Positions 26,981 through 35,990 of a DNA stretch of 64,000 nucleotides are shown here, in pieces. A program made the translations under genes and the position numbers. How positions within the stretch are numbered: the first letter of the stretch is position 1; every line of letters begins with the position of its first letter. This DNA comes from Streptomyces pluripotens (GTDB taxonomy: Bacteria; Actinomycetota; Actinomycetes; Streptomycetales; Streptomycetaceae). The notes under the pieces are model-generated. The model had not been told where the DNA came from. It saw nothing but the letters and a program-made list of their open reading frames with translations, and searched no databases. Where the stretch lies: assembly GCF_000802245.2 (NCBI RefSeq), contig NZ_CP021080.1:5642001-5706000 (forward strand), in the 5' to 3' direction.

Positions 26981-27441
26981 GCGCGCGCCTTCCGCGCCGC
27001 CGCGATCGCTGCCGCTAGTTTCTCCGGCTCCCGCGTCGACAGGTACAGGTACGGCGTCGGATCCGCCGGGTCCGTGACCTCCACGCGCAGCGCCCTGGGG
27101 ATGTAGGAGCGCAGCAACAGGAAGGCGCGGGTGTCGGCCTTGTACGTCCGCCAGGCACGGGCCTCCTCCGCGTCCAGGACGTGTGACTCGCCGAGCGCCG
27201 ACACCGGGATCTTCGCCTCGCCCGCGATCAGGGAGTCACCCACCACACGGATGCGGGGGGAGCCGTAGGCACTGGTCACCACCGCTGCCGCAGCCGTACC
27301 CCCGACCAGGCCGCCGAGCAGCGGCAGAGGTCCGAAGGGGAGCAGGATCAGGGCGAACGAGACGCCCACGAGGAAGCTGACCAGCCACCACGAGCGGGGG
27401 GCGGTGAGGCGTTCTTCGTAGGGGCTGGCGGAGAGCTGCAT
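26977..27441 (-). CDS. DUF3093 family membrane protein
   Basis: 154 aa. Two closely spaced transmembrane segments (SWWLVSFLVGVSFALILLPF and LPLLGGLVGGTAAAAVVTSA, about 17-60) are followed by a soluble domain with the family tail ending PYLYLSTREPEKLAAAI. Actinobacterial conserved membrane protein; function unknown. Divergent from the thioesterase gene 58 bases away. Confidence 0.88.
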   Translation of the reverse strand: MQLSASPYEERLTAPRSWWLVSFLVGVSFALILLPFGPLPLLGGLVGGTAAAAVVTSAYGSPRIRVVGDSLIAGEAKIPVSALGESHVLDAEEARAWRTYKADTRAFLLLRSYIPRALRVEVTDPADPTPYLYLSTREPEKLAAAIAAARKARA

Positions 27442-27499
27442 GGGGCCAAGCTTGGCACGGGATCCGCAACACGCCGACTCGCGGGTAAGGTCTGCGCCT

Positions 27500-28084
27500 G
27501 TGAGTGGTAGTTCTGCAGCTCTTCAGCCCCCCGCCGACGCGGTGCAACCGGTACGGCACCCCGATGCGCCCGCACCCGGTGAACTCCTCGGTGCCCACTA
27601 CGAACACTGTTTCGGTTGTGGCCCCGGGCAACCGCACGGCCTGCACCTGGCCGCTCGCGCCGGCGACGGCGTCTCGCTGACCGCCGAGTTCACCGTCCAG
27701 CCCGCCCACCAGGGCGCCCCTGGCCTCGCCCACGGCGGGGTGCTCGCCACCGCCCTGGACGAGACCCTCGGCTCGCTGAACTGGCTGCTGCGGACCATCG
27801 CCGTCACCGGGCGACTGGAAACCGATTTCGTGCGACCGGTTCCGGTGGGTACCACGCTGCACCTGGAGGCCGAGGTCACCGCCGTCGCCGGGCGGAAGAT
27901 CTACTCCAGCGCCACCGGGCGCATCGGCGGTCCCGACGGGCCCGTCGCCGTCCGCGCCGACGCCCTCTTCATCGAAGTGAAGGTGGACCACTTCATCGAC
28001 CACGGCCGCAAGGACGAGATCCAGGCCGTCATGGACGACCCGGACCAGATCCGGCGTACCCGAGCCTTCGAGGTGAACCCGTGA
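27500..28084 (+). CDS. PaaI-type hotdog-fold thioesterase
   Basis: 194 aa from GTG 27500. The hotdog fold includes HCFGCGPGQPHGLHL (about residues 36-50) and the active-site region HGGVLATALDETLG (about 80-93), whose Asp/Glu acts in acyl-CoA hydrolysis in PaaI-like enzymes. It is coupled to dut by a GTGA overlap. The CoA substrate is unknown. Confidence 0.88.
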   Translation: MSGSSAALQPPADAVQPVRHPDAPAPGELLGAHYEHCFGCGPGQPHGLHLAARAGDGVSLTAEFTVQPAHQGAPGLAHGGVLATALDETLGSLNWLLRTIAVTGRLETDFVRPVPVGTTLHLEAEVTAVAGRKIYSSATGRIGGPDGPVAVRADALFIEVKVDHFIDHGRKDEIQAVMDDPDQIRRTRAFEVNP

Positions 28085-28641
28085 GCCGTGAGCCCCGCCA
28101 GGAACTCGCCGTGCTGCTCCGCCGCGTCGACCCTGACGTACCGCTTCCGGAATACGAGCATCCCGGGGACGCCGGAGCCGACCTGCGCACCACCGAGGCG
28201 TGCGAGCTGGCGCCCGGTGAGCGGGCCGTACTGCCCACGGGAGTGTCGATCGCGCTCCCGGAGGGGTACGCGGCCTTTGTGCACCCACGTTCCGGCCTCG
28301 CCGCCCGCTGCGGTGTCGCCCTCGTGAATGCCCCGGGGACGGTTGACGCCGGGTACCGTGGAGAGATCAAGGTGATCGTGGTGAATCTCGACCCGCGCGA
28401 GTCCGTGCGGTTCGAGCGCTTCGACCGGATTGCCCAACTGGTCGTCCAGCAGGTCGAGAGGGTTCGCTTCCGTGAGGTCGCGGAGCTTCCCGGCTCGACG
28501 CGGGCCGAGGGGGGCTTCGGGTCCACCGGTGGTCATGCCGCGGTGGGCGGCGACAGCGGCACAAGGGGCCGGACCACCGTGGGTGGTCCGGCGGGTGGGA
28601 ATCGATACGCTTCGGTCGTATCCGACCGGGAAGGACAGTGA
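28081..28641 (+). CDS. dut: dUTPase (deoxyuridine 5'-triphosphate nucleotidohydrolase)
   Basis: 186 aa. All five trimeric dUTPase motifs are visible: AGADL (31-35), PRSGLA (69-74), VNAPGTVDAGYRGEI (82-96, catalytic Asp89), RIAQLV (116-121) and RAEGGFGSTG (141-150, the flexible P-loop-like arm). It hydrolyses dUTP to dUMP and PPi, lowering uracil incorporation and supplying dTMP synthesis. The extra 36 residues after motif 5 are Gly/Ser-rich and probably disordered. GTG start overlaps the thioesterase stop. Confidence 0.96.
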   Translation: MSREPRQELAVLLRRVDPDVPLPEYEHPGDAGADLRTTEACELAPGERAVLPTGVSIALPEGYAAFVHPRSGLAARCGVALVNAPGTVDAGYRGEIKVIVVNLDPRESVRFERFDRIAQLVVQQVERVRFREVAELPGSTRAEGGFGSTGGHAAVGGDSGTRGRTTVGGPAGGNRYASVVSDREGQ

Positions 28642-28642
28642 C

Positions 28643-29404
28643 GTGTTCGGACGTCGCAAGAAGAAGGGTGCCGCCGAGGACGCGGCCGGCGAGGCCGAGC
28701 AGGTCGTCGACAGCGTCGACACCGAGGCGGACGAGGAGGAGGCCGAGCGCGAGCGCGTCCGGCTGGAGCCCGGGCCCCGGCCCGACGGGCCGTGGGACAG
28801 CGGTGAGGTGAGCGACCCGAGCGAAGGGCGCGTGGACCTCGGCGGTCTGTTCGTTCCGGGCGTCGACGGCATGGAGCTGCGGGTCGAGGTCGCCGGCGAC
28901 GCGATCGTCGCCGCGACCGTGGTGCTGCGCGACAGCGCCGTCCAACTGCAGGCGTTCGCCGCGCCCAAGCGCGAGGGCATCTGGGGCGAGGTCCGCGAGG
29001 AGATCGCCTCCGGCATCACGCAGCAAGGCGGCATCATCGACGAGGTCGAGGGCCCGCTGGGCTGGGAGCTGCGGGCCCAGGTGCCGGTGCAACTGCCCGA
29101 CGGCACCGGCGGCTTCCAGGTGGTGCGGTTCATCGGTGTGGACGGCCCCCGCTGGTTCCTGCGCGGTGTGATCTCCGGCCAGGGCGCGGTGCAGCCGCAG
29201 GCCGCTGGGCTGCTGGAGCAGATCTTCCGCGACACGGTCGTGGTCCGCGGTGACGGACCGATGGCCCCCCGCGACCCGATCGTCCTCAAGCTGCCCAACG
29301 ATGCCCAGATGGTGCCCGAGGGCGTCCAGTCGGAGGAGTCCTCACGCTTCTCCGGCGGCATGGGCCAGCTGCAGCGCGGACCGGAGATCACCGAGGTTCG
29401 TTGA
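28643..29404 (+). CDS. DUF3710 family protein
   Basis: 253 aa from GTG 28643, with GGAAGGAC 10 bases upstream. Basic start (MFGRRKKKG), an acidic Glu/Asp-rich segment (20-45), then a globular domain containing GPRWFLRGVISG and PRDPIVLKLP, the conserved DUF3710 core. Usually found next to dut in actinobacteria, as here; function unknown. A hairpin follows 14 bases after the stop. Confidence 0.88.
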   Translation: MFGRRKKKGAAEDAAGEAEQVVDSVDTEADEEEAERERVRLEPGPRPDGPWDSGEVSDPSEGRVDLGGLFVPGVDGMELRVEVAGDAIVAATVVLRDSAVQLQAFAAPKREGIWGEVREEIASGITQQGGIIDEVEGPLGWELRAQVPVQLPDGTGGFQVVRFIGVDGPRWFLRGVISGQGAVQPQAAGLLEQIFRDTVVVRGDGPMAPRDPIVLKLPNDAQMVPEGVQSEESSRFSGGMGQLQRGPEITEVR

Positions 29405-29417
29405 CGGCGAAGGCGTC

Positions 29418-29449
29418 AAGGGCCGCGTCCCCGTGGGGGTGCGGCCCTT
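29418..29449 (+). terminator. Hairpin terminator after the dut operon
   Basis: AAGGGCCGC / GCGGCCCTT perfect 9-bp stem, with a further GTCCCC/GGGG pairing inside the 14-nt interval. Confidence 0.75.
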
Positions 29450-29613
29450 CCGCACGTACGGCCGATCCTGGCCCGGGTAAGGCAGCGGGGGACAGCGCGC
29501 GCGGAGATCCACCACGCAGCGCCCCTGCCGTCAGGGTTGCGTCAAAGACGTCCGATGCCCGCGTCCTCGTCCCGGATGCCCGCATCATGGGCCGTAAGGT
29601 CGACGCTGCGCAG

Positions 29614-29651
29614 GCGGCAGTCACGGGAAGACGCGGCAGTCACGGGAAGAC
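29614..29651 (+). repeat. Exact tandem duplication of 19 bp upstream of kdpD
   Basis: GCGGCAGTCACGGGAAGAC occurs twice back to back (29614-29632 and 29633-29651), ending 9 bases before the kdpD ATG. The second copy supplies the GGGAAGA ribosome binding site. It may be operator-like or a recent slippage duplication. Confidence 0.85.
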
Positions 29652-29660
29652 GATGAGGCC

Positions 29661-32243
29661 ATGGCACGCGGCAAGCTCCGGATCTACCTTGGCGCGGCAC
29701 CGGGGGTGGGCAAGACCTACGCCATGCTCGCCGAGGCGCACCGCCGCGTGGAGCGCGGCTCCGACTGTGTCGTCGGGTTCGTCGAGCACTACGACCGGCC
29801 GCGTACCGAGGTGATGCTGCACGGTCTGGAACAGGTGCCGCGCAGACGGCTGGAGCACCAGGGTGCCGTCTTTGCCGAGATGGACGTTGACGCCGTACTG
29901 CGCCGGGCCCCCGCCGTGGCCCTGGTGGACGAACTGGCCCACACCAACGTGCACGGCTCCCGCAACGCCACACGCTGGCAGGACGTGGAGGAACTGCTCG
30001 CCGCCGGGATCGACGTGATCTCGACCGTCAACATTCAGCACCTGGAATCACTCGGTGATGTGGTGGAGTCGATAACCGGGGTGCGGCAGCTGGAAACCGT
30101 CCCTGACGAGGTGGTGCGGCGAGCCGATCAGATCGAGCTGGTCGACATGTCGCCACAGGCGCTGCGCCGCCGTATGGCACACGGCAACGTCTACCGGCCG
30201 GACAAGGTCGATGCAGCGTTGTCCAACTACTTCCGGCCCGGAAATCTCACCGCCCTGCGGGAGCTGGCGCTGCTGTGGGTGGCCGACCGGGCCGACGAGT
30301 ACCTGAACGAGTACCGCAGCCGGCACCGGGTCTTCGGGATCTGGGGCTCCCGCGAGCGGATCGTCGTCGGACTCACCGGCGGACCCGAGGGGCGCACGCT
30401 CATCCGCCGTGCCACCCGACTCGCCGAGAAGGGCGCCGGTGGCACGGTCCTCGCCGTCTACATAGCCCGCAGCGACGGCCTCCCCGCCGCTGCCTCCCCG
30501 AAGGAGCTGGCCGTCCAGCGCACTCTCGTGGAGGACCTCGGCGGCACCTTCCACCACGTGGTCGGCGACGACATACCGGCCGCGCTGCTGGACTTCGCGC
30601 GTGGTGTCAACGCCACCCAGATCGTGCTCGGCTCCTCCCGCCGCAAAGCCTGGCAGTACGTCTTCGGGCCCGGTGTCGGTGCGACGGTCGCCCGGGACTC
30701 CGGTCCCGACCTCGATGTGCACATCGTCACCCACGAGAAGGCGGCCCAAGGCCGTGGGCTGCCCATGGCCCGCGGCGGACGGCTCGGTGGGGCCCGGACC
30801 CGCTGGGGCTGGACGGTGGCGCTGGCCGGGCCGGTGGCGCTCGCCGTGCTGCTGAGCGCGGTCCACCTCGGCTTCGCGGGCGGCGTGCTGCTGTTCTTGG
30901 CCGTGACCGTCGCCGCGGCCCTGCTCGGCGGTCTGCCGCCCGCCCTGGCCGCGGTGGTCTTCGGCTCGCTGCTGCTGAACTACTTCTCCACCCCACCGCT
31001 GCACCGGTGGACCATCGCCGATCCCAAGGACATCGTCGCCATCGTGATCTTCTTCGGGGTGGCGGTGTCGGTGGCCTCGGTGGTGGATCTCGCGGCCCGG
31101 CGCACCCGCCAGGCCGCCCGGCTGCGCGCCGAGTCCGAGATCCTCTCTTTCCTCGCCGGGAACGTGCTGCGCGGCGAGACCAGCCTGGAGGAGCTGCTGG
31201 AGCGGGTCCGGGAGACCTTCGCTATGGAGGCGGCCACCTTGTTGGAACGGGCGGACGACACGGAACCGTGGACCTGCGCGGGCCACGCCGGGACCGGGCC
31301 CCTGTTGGCGCGCCCCGAGGACGCCGACGTCGACATGCCCGTCGGCGACCACATGGCTCTCGCGCTCACCGGCCGTGTGTTGCCCGCGGAGGACCGCCGG
31401 GTGCTCGCCGCCTTCGCCGCGCAGGCCGCCGTCGTCCTCGACCGCCGACGGTTGCAGGAAGAGGCCGACCGGGCGCGCACGCTCGCCGAGGGCAACCGCA
31501 TCCGCACCGCCCTGCTGGCCGCCGTCAGCCACGACCTGCGCACCCCGCTGGCCGGTATCAAGGCCGCCGTGTCGTCGCTGCGCTCCGGTGACGTCACCTG
31601 GACCGAGGAGGACCGGGCCGAGCTGCTGGCGGGTATCGAGGAAGGCGCCGACCGGCTCGACCACCTGGTCGGCAACCTCCTCGACATGTCCCGGCTGCAG
31701 ACCGGCACCGTCACCCCGCTCATCCGCGAGATCGACGTCGACGAGGTCGTGCCGATGGCGCTCGGGGGCGTACCCGAGGACAGCGTCGAACTCGACGTGC
31801 CCGAAACACTGCCGATGGTTGCGGTCGACCCCGGGCTGCTGGAGCGGTCGGTGGCCAACCTGGTGGAGAACGCGGTCAAGTACAGTCCGCGCGGGCAGCG
31901 CGTCCTGGTCTCGGCAAGTGCCATGGCCGATCGGGTGGAGGTACGGGTGGTGGACCGTGGCCCGGGCGTGCCGGACGGCGCCAAGGACCGCATCTTCGAG
32001 CCGTTCCAGCGGTACGGTGACGCCCCGCGCGGTGCCGGTGTCGGGCTCGGGCTCGCGGTGGCCCGGGGCTTCGCCGAGGCCATGGGCGGCACCCTCGACG
32101 CCGAGGACACGCCGGGCGGTGGACTCACCATGGTCCTCAGCCTGCGCGCGGCAGGGGCGCGTCCCGGGTCCGCTCGGGCACCGAAGAACACCGCGGAGGC
32201 TGCGGAAGACACCGCAGGACCAGAAAGGCGGACCCCATGGTGA
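29661..32243 (+). CDS. kdpD: KdpD, potassium/osmotic sensor histidine kinase
   Basis: 860 aa. N-terminal KdpD domain with Walker A GAAPGVGKT (11-19) and Walker B VALVDELAHTN; a universal-stress-protein-like domain (about 230-370); four closely spaced TM segments (about 385-490); a GAF-like region; HisKA with His near 623 in AAVSHDLRTPLAG; HATPase with NLVENAVKYS and GVGLGLAVA. It responds to K+ limitation and ionic strength and phosphorylates KdpE. No kdpFABC genes are adjacent in this window. Overlaps kdpE by 7 bases. Confidence 0.94.
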   Translation: MARGKLRIYLGAAPGVGKTYAMLAEAHRRVERGSDCVVGFVEHYDRPRTEVMLHGLEQVPRRRLEHQGAVFAEMDVDAVLRRAPAVALVDELAHTNVHGSRNATRWQDVEELLAAGIDVISTVNIQHLESLGDVVESITGVRQLETVPDEVVRRADQIELVDMSPQALRRRMAHGNVYRPDKVDAALSNYFRPGNLTALRELALLWVADRADEYLNEYRSRHRVFGIWGSRERIVVGLTGGPEGRTLIRRATRLAEKGAGGTVLAVYIARSDGLPAAASPKELAVQRTLVEDLGGTFHHVVGDDIPAALLDFARGVNATQIVLGSSRRKAWQYVFGPGVGATVARDSGPDLDVHIVTHEKAAQGRGLPMARGGRLGGARTRWGWTVALAGPVALAVLLSAVHLGFAGGVLLFLAVTVAAALLGGLPPALAAVVFGSLLLNYFSTPPLHRWTIADPKDIVAIVIFFGVAVSVASVVDLAARRTRQAARLRAESEILSFLAGNVLRGETSLEELLERVRETFAMEAATLLERADDTEPWTCAGHAGTGPLLARPEDADVDMPVGDHMALALTGRVLPAEDRRVLAAFAAQAAVVLDRRRLQEEADRARTLAEGNRIRTALLAAVSHDLRTPLAGIKAAVSSLRSGDVTWTEEDRAELLAGIEEGADRLDHLVGNLLDMSRLQTGTVTPLIREIDVDEVVPMALGGVPEDSVELDVPETLPMVAVDPGLLERSVANLVENAVKYSPRGQRVLVSASAMADRVEVRVVDRGPGVPDGAKDRIFEPFQRYGDAPRGAGVGLGLAVARGFAEAMGGTLDAEDTPGGGLTMVLSLRAAGARPGSARAPKNTAEAAEDTAGPERRTPW

Positions 32244-32956
32244 GCCCGAACGGGGGAACCCCACAGACCCCCACGAGGGTGCTGGTGGTCGACGACGAGC
32301 CGCAGATCGTGCGCGCCCTCGTGATCAGCCTCAAGGCACGCGGATACGAGGCCGACGCGGCCTCCGACGGCCGGAGCGCCCTCGAACTCGCCGCCTCCCG
32401 CCGCCCCGACGTGGTCGTCCTTGACCTGGGCCTGCCCGATATGGACGGCATTGACGTGATCAGGGGCCTGCGCGGCTGGACCCGGGTGCCGATCCTGGTG
32501 CTGTCCGCACGGCACTCCTCGAAAGAGAAGGTCCAAGCGCTGGACGCGGGCGCCGACGACTACGTCACCAAGCCCTTCGGCATGGACGAGCTGCTGGCCC
32601 GGCTACGGGCCGCCGTGCGCCGGGCCGAGCCGGTCGGCCCCGCCGAGGACGATCTGAGGGTGGTGGAAACCGAGGGCTTCACCGTGGATCTGGCCGCCAA
32701 GAGGGTCAGTCGCGCCGGCAGGGACGTCCGGCTCACCCCGACCGAGTGGCACCTGCTGGAGGTGCTGGTCCGCAACACCGGCCGGCTGGTCGGCCAGAAG
32801 CAACTGCTGCAGGAGGTGTGGGGGCCGTCGTACGGGACCGAGACCAACTATCTGCGCGTGTACATGGCCCAGCTGCGCCGGAAACTGGAGACGGACCCCT
32901 CACACCCGAAGCACTTCGTCACCGAGCCGGGGATGGGGTACCGGTTCGAGAAGTGA
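32237..32956 (+). CDS. kdpE: KdpE, OmpR-family response regulator
   Basis: 239 aa. Receiver domain with DDE (19-21), phospho-acceptor Asp63 in VVVLDLGLPDMDG and YVTKPFGMDE; C-terminal winged helix with ETNYLRVYMAQLRRKLE. Cognate of KdpD, encoded in an overlapping frame. Normally activates the kdpFABC K+ ATPase operon, which is elsewhere; nearby TrkA and KimA-like genes are further possible targets. Confidence 0.94.
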   Translation: MVSPNGGTPQTPTRVLVVDDEPQIVRALVISLKARGYEADAASDGRSALELAASRRPDVVVLDLGLPDMDGIDVIRGLRGWTRVPILVLSARHSSKEKVQALDAGADDYVTKPFGMDELLARLRAAVRRAEPVGPAEDDLRVVETEGFTVDLAAKRVSRAGRDVRLTPTEWHLLEVLVRNTGRLVGQKQLLQEVWGPSYGTETNYLRVYMAQLRRKLETDPSHPKHFVTEPGMGYRFEK

Positions 32957-32999
32957 GCTTGGCTACGGCGCTGTCAGCGGGCCCCGGTACGCTTCAGGT

Positions 33000-33398
33000 A
33001 TGAGTGCTGTTCCTCGTTCCGGAAAGCCGGCCGGCCGGTTCCGGCGCATGCTCGACCGGCTCTCCACGTCCCAGGAGGACCTGGAGTCCGAGGAGCTGCG
33101 CGAAGATGCCGAGACGACCGGCTGCACGAAGATCTGTGATTGCCGGGACCGGCAGATCGTTACCGTAACTGGTACCTTGCGCACGGTCACGTTGCGTCCG
33201 CGTGCCGGCGTCCCGGCCTTGGAGGCCGAGCTGTTCGACGGTTCCGCCGCGCTGGACGTGGTGTGGCTCGGCAGGCGTTCCATCGTGGGCATAGAACCGG
33301 GGCGCAAGCTGATCGCATCGGGCCGGATCTCGATGAGCCGGGGCCGCCGGGTGTTGTTCAATCCGAAGTACGAACTGCGACCTCTCGGACGGGAGTAG
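33000..33398 (+). CDS. OB-fold nucleic-acid-binding domain protein
   Basis: 132 aa. Basic N-terminus, then an OB-fold barrel (about 45-128) with IVTVTGTLRTVTLRPRAGVP and SGRISMSRGRRVLFNPKYEL. Resembles the anticodon-binding-like OB domains of RecG or aminoacyl-tRNA synthetases. Three bases separate it from the DUF3159 gene, so the two are probably co-transcribed. Function unknown. Confidence 0.85.
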   Translation: MSAVPRSGKPAGRFRRMLDRLSTSQEDLESEELREDAETTGCTKICDCRDRQIVTVTGTLRTVTLRPRAGVPALEAELFDGSAALDVVWLGRRSIVGIEPGRKLIASGRISMSRGRRVLFNPKYELRPLGRE

Positions 33399-33401
33399 CC
33401 G

Positions 33402-34166
33402 GTGACGTCCCTCGACAAGCCGACCGAAGACACCGACCAGCCTCTAGCGGGGGACGCCCGCGCGGTGACCGAGGCGGCGCTGTTCGAAGCGTTCGGCGGT
33501 GTCCGCGGCATGGTCGAGACGGTCGTGCCGGGCCTGCTGTTCGTCGCGATCTTCACGGTCAACAAGGACCTGCACCTGTCGGCGATCGCCGCGCTGGCGG
33601 TCTCCCTCGTCCTGGTGGTCGTCCGGCTGGCCATGAAGGACACCGTCAAGCACGCCTTCAGCGGCGTCTTCGGTGTGGTCTTCGGCGTCGCGTTCGCGAT
33701 GTTCACCGGCAACGCCAAGGACTTCTACCTCCCCGGCATGCTCTACACGCTGGGCCTGGGATTCGCGTACATCATCACGACGCTTGCCGGTGTGCCCCTG
33801 ATTGGCCTCATCCTCGGCCCGGTGTTCAAGGAGAACCTCTCCTGGCGCACCCGTAACCCCGGCCGGAAGAAGGCCTATGCGAAGGCCAGTTGGGCCTGGG
33901 GCATGATCCTGCTCGCCAAGTGCGCGATCCTCTTCCCGTTGTACTGGTGGGCTGACACCACGCAGCTCGGCTGGGTCCTGGTCATCCTGAAGATCCCGCC
34001 GTTCCTGCTGGCGGTGTATCTCACCTGGGTCTTCCTCGCCAAGGCGCCCGCGCCCATCGACGTGTTCGCGGAGATGGAGGCCGAGGAGCAGGCCGAGAAG
34101 GAGCGCGAGGCGGCGCTGGCCACCGAGGGCGGCGAGCCGGCGGGCGGCAGGCACCGCCGGGGGTGA
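33402..34166 (+). CDS. DUF3159 integral membrane protein
   Basis: 254 aa from GTG 33402 with GACGGGAG upstream. About five transmembrane segments between residues 40 and 220, acidic soluble tail (EMEAEEQAEKEREAAL). Conserved in actinobacteria next to an OB-fold gene and the TrkA pair, suggesting a link with ion transport; no direct evidence. Converges on the trkA genes through a strong hairpin. Confidence 0.87.
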   Translation: MTSLDKPTEDTDQPLAGDARAVTEAALFEAFGGVRGMVETVVPGLLFVAIFTVNKDLHLSAIAALAVSLVLVVVRLAMKDTVKHAFSGVFGVVFGVAFAMFTGNAKDFYLPGMLYTLGLGFAYIITTLAGVPLIGLILGPVFKENLSWRTRNPGRKKAYAKASWAWGMILLAKCAILFPLYWWADTTQLGWVLVILKIPPFLLAVYLTWVFLAKAPAPIDVFAEMEAEEQAEKEREAALATEGGEPAGGRHRRG

Positions 34167-34199
34167 CCCTGGCCGTGGCGCGGGACCGGTCGGAGTGTG

Positions 34200-34235
34200 G
34201 CGGCGGGCGTCCTTGAAGCCACGAACGCCCGCCGC
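34200..34235. terminator. Bidirectional hairpin between DUF3159 and trkA genes
   Basis: Perfect 11-bp inverted repeat GCGGCGGGCGT / ACGCCCGCCGC with a 14-nt loop between convergent genes. Confidence 0.8.
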
Positions 34236-34251
34236 GGTGCCGCCGAGACCG

Positions 34252-34923
34252 TCAGGTGTCTTCCCGCCGCACCGATAGCAGTTCCTCCAGCTGCTCCTCC
34301 CGGGCCTGTGCGGCCACGAAGAGGAGTTCGTCGCCCGCTTCCAGGGAGTCCTCCGTGGAGGGGGTCAGGACCCGGGTGCCGCGGATGATGGTGACCAGGG
34401 AGGTGTCCTGCGGCCACTCCACGTCACCGACCTGGGTGCCGGCCAGGGCCGACTCCTCGGGCAGCGTCAGCTCGACGAGGTTGGCGTCGCCGTGGCTGAA
34501 GCGGAGCAGGCGGACCAGGTCGCCGACGCTCACCGCCTCCTCGACCAGCGCAGACATCAGACGCGGGGTGGAGACGGCCACGTCCACGCCCCAGGCTTCG
34601 TTGAACAGCCACTCGTTCTTGGGGTTGTTCACCCGGGCCACGACACGCGGAACGCCGTACTCCGTCCTGGCGAGCAGTGACACGACCAGGTTGACCTTGT
34701 CGTCGCCGGTCGCGGCGATCACGACGTTGCAGCGTTGTAGCGCTGCCTCGTCCAGGGAGGTGATCTCACAGGCGTCGGCCAGCAGCCACTCCGCCTGCGG
34801 CACCCGTTCCACCGAGATGGCGGTCGGGGCCTTGTCGATGAGCAGGACCTCGTGGCCGTTCTCCAGCAGCTCGCCCGCGATCGAGCGGCCGACGGCGCCG
34901 GCCCCGGCAATGGCGACCCTCAT
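34252..34923 (-). CDS. TrkA/RCK-type potassium uptake regulator (second of pair, CeoC-like)
   Basis: 223 aa from ATG 34923. RCK-N Rossmann domain with GAGAVGRSIAGELLENGHEV (about 6-25) and Asp/Lys of LLIDKAP binding NAD(H) or ATP; RCK-C (TrkA_C) domain from about 140. It gates a K+ transporter from the cytosol. Its start overlaps the stop of the upstream paralogue by one base. Such pairs correspond to CeoB/CeoC in actinobacteria. Confidence 0.92.
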   Translation of the reverse strand: MRVAIAGAGAVGRSIAGELLENGHEVLLIDKAPTAISVERVPQAEWLLADACEITSLDEAALQRCNVVIAATGDDKVNLVVSLLARTEYGVPRVVARVNNPKNEWLFNEAWGVDVAVSTPRLMSALVEEAVSVGDLVRLLRFSHGDANLVELTLPEESALAGTQVGDVEWPQDTSLVTIIRGTRVLTPSTEDSLEAGDELLFVAAQAREEQLEELLSVRREDT

Positions 34924-35594
34924 CAGTGACCGCCCTCCTCTTCCGGGCCTCCGGCGAATGCCGCCTCGACCTTGTCCACGTCGTCCGTCCGCATCATCAC
35001 GTGCACGAGGTCGCCCTCCTGCAGCACCGTCTGCGAGGTCGGCAGGATCGCCTCGCCCAGACGGGTCAGGAACGCCACCCGGACGCCGGTCTCCTCCTGC
35101 AGCTTGCTGATCTTGTGCCCCACCCACTCGGAGGACGCGTGAACCTCGGCGAGCTGCACCCCGCCGGTGGGATCGCGCCACAGGGGCTCGGCCCCGGAGG
35201 GCAGCAGACGGCGCAGCATCTGGTCGGCGGTCCAGCGGACCGTGGCCACCGTGGGGATGCCCAGACGCTGGTAGACCTCTGCGCGGCGGGGATCGTAGAT
35301 GCGGGCGGCCACATTCTCCACGCCGAACATCTCGCGGGCCACGCGCGCGGAGATGATGTTGGAGTTGTCGCCGCTGGAGACGGCGGCGAAGGCGCCGGCC
35401 TCCTCGATGCCCGCTTCGCGCAGGGTGTCCTGGTCGAAGCCGACGCCGGTGACCCGACGGCCCCCGAATCCCGGACCCAGCCGACGGAAGGCGGTGGGGT
35501 CCTGGTCGATCACGGCGACCGTGTGTCCCTGTTGCTCCAGGGTCTGGGCAAGAGCGGAACCCACTCTTCCGCAGCCCATGATGACGATGTGCAC
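34923..35594 (-). CDS. TrkA/RCK-type potassium uptake regulator (first of pair, CeoB-like)
   Basis: 223 aa from GTG 35594, chosen because GGAAGGAC sits 6 bases upstream; ATG 35615 would add seven residues. RCK-N with GCGRVGSALAQTLEQQGHTV and VIDQDP; RCK-C in the last 80 residues. Regulates a K+ channel or transporter with its partner gene. Divergent from a KimA-like K+ importer 396 bases away, which is a candidate partner. Confidence 0.92.
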   Translation of the reverse strand: MHIVIMGCGRVGSALAQTLEQQGHTVAVIDQDPTAFRRLGPGFGGRRVTGVGFDQDTLREAGIEEAGAFAAVSSGDNSNIISARVAREMFGVENVAARIYDPRRAEVYQRLGIPTVATVRWTADQMLRRLLPSGAEPLWRDPTGGVQLAEVHASSEWVGHKISKLQEETGVRVAFLTRLGEAILPTSQTVLQEGDLVHVMMRTDDVDKVEAAFAGGPEEEGGH

Positions 35595-35990
35595 GACCGT
35601 CCTTCCGGTGTCCAAAAGTTACTGCTCGGCATCAGGGTCTCAGACCGACGCCCAAAGCTACACACGGGCGTCGCGGGCCGGGCAACCCCCCTGCCGGAGG
35701 TTGCCCGGCCCGTCGGCGAGTGATGCTGCGCACGCCGTACCGGGTCAGGATTCCGAGGTAGGCGGGAGGGGTGGCCGCCCCGAATGAGTTCAGCAGTCGC
35801 GGGCGTGGCCCCTCCGGGGGCCGGTGGCGGGCGGGAATCTGCGACCTGGGTACGGAGCCTGCAGTGGCTGCGGAATCCGCAACTCCACATTCTGCCGAGT
35901 TCACTCGTGGGGCAGACAGGGGACGGTTCGGGGTCGGATAGGGGATGGCGGGTGGGCGGCTGCCAGTTCGAAGGCTTACGATCCTCTGTC
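35595..35990. other. Divergent intergenic region between TrkA pair and KimA-like gene
   Basis: 396 bases with a 14-bp hairpin (35674-35712) in what would be the trkA leader and a probable -10 element directly before the KimA-like start. Inspected for a ydaO riboswitch in the plus orientation; none of the conserved blocks is present. Confidence 0.55.
35674..35712. repeat. 14-bp perfect hairpin upstream of the trkA pair
   Basis: CGGGCCGGGCAACC (35674-35687) pairs exactly with GGTTGCCCGGCCCG (35699-35712), 11-nt loop. It lies 80 bases before the first trkA start codon, where a terminator has no obvious gene to serve on either strand; an attenuator or leader structure is possible. Confidence 0.7.

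Noticed and set aside
35784..35990. Upstream extension of the KimA-like frame
   Set aside because: Sequence unlike protein; family similarity begins at GTG 35991.
35760..35990. c-di-AMP riboswitch upstream of the KimA-like gene
   Set aside because: None of the conserved ydaO blocks found, unlike the clear example at 6715-6872.
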